NCBI GenBank assembly: GCA_030691925.1
Contig: JAUYDG010000157.1
Location: forward strand, 1-5,652
Direction: 5' to 3'
Length of the DNA stretch: 5,652 nt
From: Nanobdellota archaeon
GTDB lineage: Archaea; Nanobdellota; Nanobdellia; SCGC-AAA011-G17; VGLX01
Each line of letters starts with the position of its first letter. Position 1 is the first letter of the stretch. Both the position numbers and the translations under genes were made by a program. A model generated the notes under the pieces. It did not search any database. It saw only the letters and a list, made by a program, of their open reading frames with translations, and was not told the DNA's origin. Positions 1 through 5,518 of the stretch are shown here, in pieces.

Positions 1-1
1 C

Positions 2-844
2 AGAAGGCATGCCAGAATCGTAAGAATCATCAAGCTTGATATGTGTAGGGTCTATCCACCCGTACTGGCCGAAAGTAACGTCAAAAGGCAGCCAGCCATA
101 GCCTGGAAAGTAAACCTCAGCCCAGCCATGGTTGCCAAAGCTGTTATCCAAATTAGAATAAACAAGCCCGGAAACAAACCTTGCAGGAACATTAACAGAC
201 CTCAGCATAGAGATAAAAAGATTAGTAATCTCATCACAAACGCCTTTCTTATTAACAAAAACCCAGCTAGACTTCTGATCCGCCTCTGCAGTCAAAGTAT
301 TCAGGTCATACTTGATATTGCCCTTAACCCATTCGCCTACCTTGTAAGCCGTAACATAAAGATCCGTCTCTCCAGCCACCAACTCGTTCGCCTTAGCCCT
401 GATACCATCATTAATGTCTATATGCGCCGTTTCCTGAGTGTACTCCTCAAACTCTGAGTCTAAACTGTGTATGGGAAACCTTACAGTCTTTACAACCTTG
501 GGAAAATTATTCTGCATATTGACAGTCGTGTCGATTTTAAAATTAAGCTTGCCTACAGGAACATTGTCCCATTGTATGAAGGCATTACCTTCCTTCACAG
601 AAACAGAAGCCTCAGGCTCTGTAGTAACAGACTGGTCAGACACTGCCTGCTGGAAATTATTCTTTGGAAACAAAAAAACATTAGCCTTCAAATAATCAAC
701 ATTAGGATTAGACCCTGTCTCTAAAACATTAACATCGCCTGAGATAGAGGTCTTCAAGACAAGGCTGCTATACTCGTTAAAGTCCTCAGCATAAACAACT
801 GGCAAAAACGCCAGCAACAAAAAAACAAGTGCTACTTTCTTAAT
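2..844 (-). CDS. Secreted transglutaminase-like protein, N-terminal 281 codons (gene continues past the left edge)
   Basis: An uninterrupted minus-strand frame runs from 844 to the window edge. Residues 1-19 form a signal peptide (KK followed by a Val/Leu/Phe-rich core, ending VVYA before E20). Residues 20-185 look like a beta-rich extracellular domain. Residues about 190-265 are a transglutaminase-like core: Cys203 in KKGVCDE, His239 in NHGWAEVYFPGYGW and Asp255 in PFDVTFGQ form the Cys-His-Asp triad of that superfamily. Archaeal members are exported and may act as proteases or crosslinkers; the substrate is unknown. The start is abnormal. No ATG, GTG or TTG lies in frame between the upstream TGA and the signal-peptide core. 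I placed it at the ATT at 844-842, five bases after a GGGGTGAT ribosome site, giving an MKK-type signal peptide. The alternative is ATG 849-847 with one A missing near 840. The family call is strong; the start is uncertain. Confidence 0.88.
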   Translation of the reverse strand, partial: MKKVALVFLLLAFLPVVYAEDFNEYSSLVLKTSISGDVNVLETGSNPNVDYLKANVFLFPKNNFQQAVSDQSVTTEPEASVSVKEGNAFIQWDNVPVGKLNFKIDTTVNMQNNFPKVVKTVRFPIHSLDSEFEEYTQETAHIDINDGIRAKANELVAGETDLYVTAYKVGEWVKGNIKYDLNTLTAEADQKSSWVFVNKKGVCDEITNLFISMLRSVNVPARFVSGLVYSNLDNSFGNHGWAEVYFPGYGWLPFDVTFGQYGWIDPTHIKLDDSYDSGMPS

Positions 845-849
845 ATCAT

Positions 850-857
850 ATCACCCC
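850..857 (-). promoter_or_regulatory. Shine-Dalgarno site of the transglutaminase-like gene
   Basis: On the minus strand this reads GGGGTGAT, which matches the GGTGAT half of the archaeal anti-Shine-Dalgarno complement. It ends five bases before the ATT at 844 and directly abuts the ATG at 849. That spacing is normal for the ATT and too tight for the ATG, so it favours initiation at ATT in the sequence as given. Confidence 0.6.
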
Positions 858-903
858 AGATTATCACTACCTTAAAACCTAAATGTGTATATTAAGTTTC
901 TGA

Positions 904-913
904 TTTTATAAAA
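904..913 (-). promoter_or_regulatory. Candidate TATA box for the transglutaminase-like gene
   Basis: TTTTATAAAA is a good archaeal TATA element. Transcription about 26 bases downstream would begin near 882 and give a leader of roughly 38 nt carrying the GGGGTGAT site. The element is self-complementary, so its orientation is not fixed by sequence. A second A/T-rich candidate at 885-897 would give a shorter leader. Confidence 0.4.
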
Positions 914-924
914 ATAAAACAAGA

Positions 925-933
925 TTTAAATAT
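925..933 (+). promoter_or_regulatory. TATA box for the acyl-CoA synthetase gene
   Basis: TTTAAATAT is centred 26 bases before the ATG at 955, the usual distance from an archaeal TATA box to the transcription start. No Shine-Dalgarno sequence lies between them. The transcript is therefore predicted to be leaderless, starting at or within a base or two of the initiation codon. Confidence 0.65.
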
Positions 934-954
934 CACAAAGTCATTTAAAAAAGC

Positions 955-1578
955 ATGGAAGTTATGGCTGAAAAAGAAGCAGAAGACTTTCTAGAAAAGG
1001 AAGGATTCCCAGTAGCAAAAAGAAAGATAACAAGAACAGAAGAAGACATGCTGAAAGCAGCAAAAGAAATAGGCTACCCATTAGTCCTTAAAGTACACTC
1101 AAAAAAAATAATCCACAAAAGCGACGTCGGGGGAGTTAAAGTAGATGTAAGAAACGAGGAAGAGGCCAAAAAAGCCTACAAAGAGATAATGGGCATAAAA
1201 GACTCAGAAGGGTGCCTGGTACAAAAATTCGTACCCGGAGACTGGTTCCTCCTAGGGCTAAAAAAAGACCCGACATTCAACCACGTCCTAGCATTCGGAA
1301 CAGGAGGCATATACACAGAAGTTATAAAAGATGTTGCGCTAAGGATATGCCCTGTAAGCATAGAGGAAATAAGGAAGATGATAAAGGAGACAAAAGGCAG
1401 CAAAATACTGGAAGGAATAAGAGGAAAAAAGCTGAACATAAAAGCGGTAGAAGAACTGCTGCTGAAAACATCAAGCCTGGCAAAAAAACACCCGAACATA
1501 CAGGAGCTTGACATAAACCCGTTAGTGGTCAACGAAAAAGAAGCAATAGTTGTAGACGTAAGGATGGTACTAGACTAG
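955..1578 (+). CDS. acdB: ADP-forming acetyl/acyl-CoA synthetase, beta (ATP-grasp) subunit
   Basis: This 207-aa protein is the ATP-grasp half of NDP-forming acyl-CoA synthetase, which converts acyl-CoA, ADP and phosphate to acid, CoA and ATP in archaeal fermentation. Residues 12-47 resemble the ATP-grasp start (FLEKEGFPVAKRK, then GYPLVLKVHS). His54 in IIHKSDVGGV corresponds to the beta-subunit phosphohistidine. Residues 105-133 carry the DPTF, FGTGGIYTEV and DVALRICPV motifs, and ELDINPLVV (184-192) supplies the acidic metal-binding residues. As I recall it, the Pyrococcus beta subunit is about 230 aa; this one is shorter mainly at the N terminus. The residue aligning with the conserved Glu in G-x-E-(V/I)-I-(V/I)-G is Trp97. 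No alpha (CoA-binding) subunit is visible here. The first ATG fits the leaderless promoter; ATG 964 (Met4) is an alternative. Tandem stops TAG TAA end it. The family is secure, the acyl substrate is not. Confidence 0.9.
   Translation: MEVMAEKEAEDFLEKEGFPVAKRKITRTEEDMLKAAKEIGYPLVLKVHSKKIIHKSDVGGVKVDVRNEEEAKKAYKEIMGIKDSEGCLVQKFVPGDWFLLGLKKDPTFNHVLAFGTGGIYTEVIKDVALRICPVSIEEIRKMIKETKGSKILEGIRGKKLNIKAVEELLLKTSSLAKKHPNIQELDINPLVVNEKEAIVVDVRMVLD
1482..1488 (-). terminator. Possible oligo-T terminator for the three-gene operon, inside the opposite gene
   Basis: The minus strand carries seven consecutive T about 90 bases past the lipoprotein stop, and a six-T run follows at 1430-1425. Archaeal polymerase often stops at oligo-T without a hairpin. 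Both runs lie within the A-rich synthetase coding sequence, so they may only reflect lysine codons. Confidence 0.3.
1575..1578. other. Shared CTAG palindrome giving both convergent stop codons
   Basis: The synthetase gene stops at TAG 1576-1578 on the plus strand and the lipoprotein gene stops at TAG 1577-1575 on the minus strand. Both stops come from the same CTAG, so the genes overlap tail to tail by 4 bp with no space for terminators between them. Confidence 0.95.
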
Positions 1579-2417
1579 TAATGGCGCTTTATAATTAAGT
1601 TACCGTTCGGATTTCTCAAATACAAAGTATCTGACTTATCATCCCAGACTGAGAGCTCATTATTCCAGTAAAGATGAAGCTCAGAATCCTGGCCTTTCCC
1701 GCTATGCAGTGTTACAGCAGCTTCAGGACCTAAAACAAAACCTGAAAAAACGTAAGCTTCAGAAGAGTCCTGAACAACCCAGTCATCCAAGTCAATCTTA
1801 GCCTTGCAAATATTCCTGAAAGTCACAAATTCATCGTTAAGGTTGTACTCGTCAACGCCCTCAGCATCATAATTGAAAAAGGCAACAAACAAACAAGGAT
1901 CAGCCTCCAAATCCTTCCACAAACAAAGGCGCTTAGAAACAGCATCAACCTCCGCTTCATACAAAAGATCAGAATAACGCGTATCCGGCTCTTCAGCAAC
2001 AGCCTTCGCCAAGCCAGACCTTACCATAGCCTCATTAACAAACACGTCGTCAATAAAGGCGTACCTCAAATACCTGCCATAACGGCTCATATCAGAAACA
2101 TCCCTCTGCAACGTAACATTCCTGCCAAGAACCAATTCTTTCAGCTTATCCACAGACTCTTCAAAACAAGGCTCGCTTCTTTCTGGCGCATCAACACCTG
2201 TCAAAGATATCTCCTTCCCAAAAGGTGTTATCAAAACATCACCCTTAAGCACCATAAACACGACCTCATAATCAGAAGGTATAACCTCGGTAGCGTTAGC
2301 CTCTTCTTCAACAGCTAGCTCGCCTGGGCTTTCCTCAACAATGCTTTCCTTAGCACAGCCATACAGAAATAACACTAACAAGAACAATACACAAGTATAC
2401 ACCTCTCTTTTGCTCAT
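1575..2417 (-). CDS. Lipoprotein with SNase-like (thermonuclease) domain and C-terminal lamin-tail domain
   Basis: The 280-aa product starts with a lipoprotein signal (hydrophobic 6-20, lipobox LYGC, Cys21), then an acidic linker to about residue 48. Residues 49-169 match the staphylococcal nuclease fold: KGDVLIT, GVDAPE (74-79), SRYGRYLRY (111-119) and VNEAMVRSGLAKA (127-139). Against S. aureus nuclease, Asp60, Asp76, Glu79 and Arg115 match D21, D40, E43 and R87. Ser71 replaces catalytic R35 and Lys58 replaces D19, so activity is doubtful. Cys84 and Cys165 could pair. Residues 176-280 resemble a lamin-tail domain (DLDDW 209-213, LGPEAAVTLHSGKG, VWDDKSDTLYLRNPNG), usually a binding module on secreted nucleases. 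The ATG overlaps the DHH gene stop as ATGA. There is no strong ribosome site, so translational coupling is likely. It should be anchored on the outer cell face. Confidence 0.85.
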   Translation of the reverse strand: MSKREVYTCVLFLLVLFLYGCAKESIVEESPGELAVEEEANATEVIPSDYEVVFMVLKGDVLITPFGKEISLTGVDAPERSEPCFEESVDKLKELVLGRNVTLQRDVSDMSRYGRYLRYAFIDDVFVNEAMVRSGLAKAVAEEPDTRYSDLLYEAEVDAVSKRLCLWKDLEADPCLFVAFFNYDAEGVDEYNLNDEFVTFRNICKAKIDLDDWVVQDSSEAYVFSGFVLGPEAAVTLHSGKGQDSELHLYWNNELSVWDDKSDTLYLRNPNGNLIIKRHY

Positions 2418-3439
2418 TCTAACTGTCTTCTAAGATTAGCTACAAACTTATCAATATCCTTAGCCTTTATATTCCCGCCGCAAGCATACTCATGGCCGCC
2501 GCCATAACCCTCAACCCCTTCCAAAGCCTTCTCGATGATCTTCGGCAGCTTATGCTTCTTGCTCCTCAGGCTGAGCCTGAACTCATCATTCTTCCTGCGG
2601 CCAACGATTACTAGCTTATCAGGGAAAAGGTAAGACAGCTCGTTAGACAAGTCGCCTGTAAAGCTCATCTGCTTAGAAGGGTAATAAAAGACGAGAAGGT
2701 TATCATCAGACGCTGACTTTACAGCACTATCCAACAGCCCCTTGTACTCCTTGTTGATATTGTCAAACTTCTTATACATGAACTTTGCCCTTGAGGTTGT
2801 CTTATTCAACAGCTCGTAAGGGCTCTCTATCTTTGACAATATGCTGATGCAGGTGTTGACGTCAGAAGTCTTGCCTTTCAGGATAAAAGACATCATCTTT
2901 ATCAACTCCCCGAGAGGCTGCTTGAAAAGAATATCCCCAGGATTATCAGTTTTCTCAACCAAGCCCGGATAAGCAGCCATGAACTCATCCATGAAATCAG
3001 GTATGAGCCAGTCACCGACTGCGCCGCACATGGCAATCCATAAGTTTTGCTTCACAACCTGGTAGCAGATATAAGAGGTAGGCAAGTAAACATTATGGTC
3101 CCTCACCCTGGGATTGAAATACTTCACACCCTTGACATCAACAGGAGAATGATGGTCTATCCAGACTAGAGGGACGTGAACGCCGCTTATGAAATCCTCG
3201 CTTATATTAGGCTTGTCCAAAACAAAAACAACATCAGGGCTGTACTCCTCAATCTTTCTCAAAAAAGAGGCATCCAAAAACGGAGCGCTCTTAATGACAA
3301 CACCCTTGCCACGGTCGATGTACTTCTTAAGCAACAAAAAAGAGCACAAGCCGTCAGCATCATCATCAAAAAAGAACAGAGGGTTCTCAGACTTCTGAAG
3401 GAAGCCCTTTATCTCTTCAATCTGTTTTTCCGTGATCAT
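2414..3439 (-). CDS. DHH/DHHA1 family phosphoesterase (RecJ/NrnA-like)
   Basis: The 341-aa protein is cytoplasmic by appearance, with no signal peptide or membrane segment. Motif I is FFDDDADGLCS (D25, D27, D29, G30), motif II VLDKPN (D75), motif III WIDHH (D95, H96, H97) and motif IV CGAVGDW (D143); together these supply the usual two-metal ligands. A helical linker covers about 150-245. The DHHA1 substrate domain ends in GYGGGHEYACGG (311-322), whose GGGH binds the substrate phosphate in this family. Known relatives are RecJ 5'-3' single-strand exonucleases, nanoRNases/pAp phosphatases and cyclic-dinucleotide phosphodiesterases. The length and the lack of extra domains fit a nanoRNase or archaeal RecJ-like enzyme, but sequence alone does not separate them. 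All catalytic residues appear intact. The start overlaps the upstream stop by ATGA and has its own GAGG site. It is the middle gene of the operon. Confidence 0.88.
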   Translation of the reverse strand: MITEKQIEEIKGFLQKSENPLFFFDDDADGLCSFLLLKKYIDRGKGVVIKSAPFLDASFLRKIEEYSPDVVFVLDKPNISEDFISGVHVPLVWIDHHSPVDVKGVKYFNPRVRDHNVYLPTSYICYQVVKQNLWIAMCGAVGDWLIPDFMDEFMAAYPGLVEKTDNPGDILFKQPLGELIKMMSFILKGKTSDVNTCISILSKIESPYELLNKTTSRAKFMYKKFDNINKEYKGLLDSAVKSASDDNLLVFYYPSKQMSFTGDLSNELSYLFPDKLVIVGRRKNDEFRLSLRSKKHKLPKIIEKALEGVEGYGGGHEYACGGNIKAKDIDKFVANLRRQLE

Positions 3440-5322
3440 GAAAACGCCTCATCTAACTGAGCCGCCGTATAAGCCTCATCTATCTGCTCATCAGTCCAGC
3501 CAACACTACGTAACTCTACCTTTAACTGTTCCCAGGTTTTACCCTTCTTAAGGTTCTGTATGACATAGTTTTTTAACAGCACTTGGCTTGATGATTTGGC
3601 CTTTTTTAAAGGTTTTTCCACCGCAGCCGTTTTCTGCTTCTCCTCCACCTTTTTAACAACAGCTCCAGTAGGCTTCTGGAACTTCACCTCTTCCTTAACT
3701 TCTACTCCCCCCTCTTTTGGCGGGAGTTTAAAAGGTATGTTAGCAAGATTGCCGAATATTTCTTCATTCTGCTTCTTCTTATAAATATAAAGCCCCACAC
3801 CTGCGCCGCCTAGGAAGACTGACGCTACTATTATCAAAAGGATAGTATTCTGGGACTTCGTTTCCTTCCTGCACTTCCCAGTCGGCTCATAACAATCATA
3901 CCCTTCAGGACAGCCGCAGTCCTTACAACAGCTAAACTGGTCCTCACCCTCAGCGCAAACACCATCTCCACAAGCCAAGGTCTTATTGCCCACCTCCTCC
4001 TCTCCAGGCTGCGCCGTCTTATTGGTTGTGATTCCTGCAGATTTCACCGTCAAAACCCAGGTGTTGGTATCTGACAAGCTGCCATCAGAAACAGCAACCT
4101 TAACCGTAAAGCTGCCGACAATGGAAGCTGTGTAAACAAAACTGTTGCCCGTCTTGCCTTCCTGGACAACATTATCCACGTACCATGTTACGTTCATAGA
4201 ATCGCCGTCAGAGTCAGACTTTGTTATGCTAAAAGTTTGAGACTCCCCAACAGATATCGTAGGATTGCTAAGCGGGCTATAAGTGTCTATGTTCGGCGGA
4301 TTGTTGGACGTGGCATTAGACGCCCCAACCGCCAGTATAACCTCATTGCTTGTAAAACTAAGATTAGCACTGTCATAAGCAGTAAAAGTTATAGCCTCAG
4401 AACCATACCAACTATTTTCAGGAGTTAACACAGCATCGCCACCATCTTTTATCACTGCACTAATATGGGGGCTGGAAGAATTAAAAGCATACGAATAATT
4501 CAAAGACGAGTCATCAACATCAGAAAAATATTCACTAAGGGCTATAGTCTTATTCTTATCTTGATCCCAATTCTGGTTAGGTATCACAGAAGCTAAAGGA
4601 GGGTCATTAACTGCAGTAAAAGTAGTACTTAAATCAAAATAAATTATAGCCCCTCTTGCATCTTGAACTTTTATAGTTGCTAAAGCCCCGCCTGTAGCAT
4701 TAGCATTACCAATTACAGAAAGGTTAGAATTACTGAGAGAATAAGTTCCTGAACCGCTTTGGCTGTGTATTGAAAAAGTTAGGGCATCGCTATCAGGATC
4801 GGAACAAGAAATCGTATTTCCGCTATCAGAGCCAGAACCTAGATTAGAGTCAATATCTACACCTGTATCTTCATTAGTAGTTTTATTAATACTTGAAGAG
4901 AGAGTGCAAGTAGGATTATTATTTGGGGCAGAAGGAGGTACCGGCTCCTCAGACAAATTAAATGTAAAGTTACTAGCAGCCCAAACAGGATCACCCTCTA
5001 AAGCTTCTGCTAAACAATTCCACTCATAGGTTTGATTTGCTTTATCCGCCGTACTTATTGAGAAGCTTATATCGGTGTTAGGATCAACTGCAGTACTGTT
5101 AGAACCAGATGAGCTCCAAAAACCAGGAAAATTTGTATATAATGAGAGACTCGTTATATTTTCCTCGCCTATTGTATAAGATACTTTACACTGAAAAATT
5201 ATAGAACCTCCTGTATTATTAATGATTAATCCATCTGCAGGCGATGTTAATGTTACAACCATAGCATTAACAGAACAAGTTAATAATAAAATAAATATTA
5301 AAATCAGTATACCTCTTTTCAT
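3436..5322 (-). CDS. Membrane-anchored surface protein with Ig/cadherin/PKD-like domains and a cytoplasmic helical tail
   Basis: The 628-aa protein is the first gene of the operon. Residues 1-20 form a signal peptide (MKRG, Ile/Leu core, SVNA). Residues 21-125 form an Ig-like domain in which Cys45 and Cys103 (in YEWNC) are the likely disulfide. Residues 134-240 and 241-335 are cadherin/VCBS-like (SDPDSDALTFSI, then FTAVNDPP). Residues 342-427 are PKD-like (SDSDGDSMNVTWYVD, then VAVSDGS). A short motif at 451-484 has eight cysteines (CGDGVC, CCKDCGC). One transmembrane helix lies at about 493-514, followed by KKK, which puts the N terminus outside. A Lys/Glu/Pro linker (515-577) leads to a helical module at 580-620 (NYVIQNLKKG, W597, GWTDEQIDEA), of a type I associate with DPANN membrane proteins. 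Asn-X-Ser/Thr sites are frequent, so glycosylation is likely. The role is probably adhesion or binding; no enzymatic motif is seen. The ATG has a TATA box about 32 bases upstream. Confidence 0.82.
   Translation of the reverse strand: MKRGILILIFILLLTCSVNAMVVTLTSPADGLIINNTGGSIIFQCKVSYTIGEENITSLSLYTNFPGFWSSSGSNSTAVDPNTDISFSISTADKANQTYEWNCLAEALEGDPVWAASNFTFNLSEEPVPPSAPNNNPTCTLSSSINKTTNEDTGVDIDSNLGSGSDSGNTISCSDPDSDALTFSIHSQSGSGTYSLSNSNLSVIGNANATGGALATIKVQDARGAIIYFDLSTTFTAVNDPPLASVIPNQNWDQDKNKTIALSEYFSDVDDSSLNYSYAFNSSSPHISAVIKDGGDAVLTPENSWYGSEAITFTAYDSANLSFTSNEVILAVGASNATSNNPPNIDTYSPLSNPTISVGESQTFSITKSDSDGDSMNVTWYVDNVVQEGKTGNSFVYTASIVGSFTVKVAVSDGSLSDTNTWVLTVKSAGITTNKTAQPGEEEVGNKTLACGDGVCAEGEDQFSCCKDCGCPEGYDCYEPTGKCRKETKSQNTILLIIVASVFLGGAGVGLYIYKKKQNEEIFGNLANIPFKLPPKEGGVEVKEEVKFQKPTGAVVKKVEEKQKTAAVEKPLKKAKSSSQVLLKNYVIQNLKKGKTWEQLKVELRSVGWTDEQIDEAYTAAQLDEAFS
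3447..3450 (-). promoter_or_regulatory. Ribosome binding site of the DHH phosphoesterase gene
   Basis: GAGG on the minus strand lies seven bases before the ATG at 3439, inside the last codons of the surface-protein gene. It supports that start and shows that the DHH gene can be initiated in its own right as well as by coupling through the ATGA overlap. Confidence 0.55.
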
Positions 5323-5347
5323 TATAAGAAATAAAGAAAGTTATTAG

Positions 5348-5360
5348 TTTAAATATTTAA
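5348..5360 (-). promoter_or_regulatory. TATA box of the three-gene operon
   Basis: An A/T-only element, TTAAATATTTAAA on the minus strand, is centred about 32 bases before the ATG at 5322. Transcription 26 bases downstream would leave a leader of about six bases, too short for a ribosome site, and none is seen. As the operon's internal junctions all overlap, this is its only evident promoter. Confidence 0.6.
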
Positions 5361-5478
5361 CTGTCAAAAAACTTCCTTTCTGAACTTTCATTAAATAAAA
5401 ACTGAATTAGAGTCGAAAATCTTTTCTTTTCATCGGAAATTTAGAGTAGTGGACAACGCGACAAATATGTGGCAAGAG

Positions 5479-5486
5479 TTTATAAA
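5479..5486 (+). promoter_or_regulatory. TATA box for the zinc-ribbon gene
   Basis: TTTATAAA is centred about 36 bases before the ATG at 5519. Transcription would start near 5509, leaving a leader of about ten bases, and no Shine-Dalgarno sequence lies in it. Confidence 0.6.
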
Positions 5487-5518
5487 TCAAAAAGTATTTG
5501 AATTTTTATTACAAAAAA

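Larger units (their letters stand above)
5323..5518. other. Divergent intergenic region
   Basis: This 196-bp, A/T-rich spacer lies between the surface-protein gene and the zinc-ribbon gene. It holds one TATA element for each direction, at 5348-5360 and 5479-5486. I found no convincing hairpin, small RNA, tRNA or short coding sequence in the middle part. Confidence 0.6.

Noticed and set aside
41..724. Three plus-strand open frames (41-457, 438-695, 467-724)
   Set aside because: They lie antisense to the transglutaminase-like gene, have no recognisable domains, and the opposite frame holds a signal peptide and catalytic triad.
832..849. ATG at 849-847 as the actual start of the transglutaminase-like gene
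   Set aside because: In the sequence as given it reads five codons to a TAG. It works only if a base is missing, so it is kept as an alternative in the findings and not annotated.
1176..1532. Minus-strand frame and plus-strand frame (1212-1511) across the synthetase gene
   Set aside because: Both are shadows of the ATP-grasp coding sequence. The minus one is a Ser/Phe-rich by-product of Lys/Glu codons, and the plus one is Arg/Lys/Pro-rich without any motif.
2414..3439. Naming the DHH protein RecJ or NrnA
   Set aside because: The motifs are shared across the superfamily. Nothing visible distinguishes exonuclease, nanoRNase and cyclic-dinucleotide hydrolase, so no gene symbol was given.
3176..3460. 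Plus-strand frames at 3176-3460 and 3189-3398
   Set aside because: They are antisense to the N-terminal catalytic motifs of the DHH gene and show no promoter, ribosome site or domain.
3596..4428. Plus-strand frames at 3596-3784 and 4237-4428
   Set aside because: They are antisense to the surface-protein gene, short and of biased composition, with no supporting signals.
5361..5478. Possible small RNA or C/D box RNA between the divergent promoters
   Set aside because: Scattered CTGA-like and A/T-rich motifs are present, but no paired C and D boxes, stable hairpin or guide arrangement could be made out.
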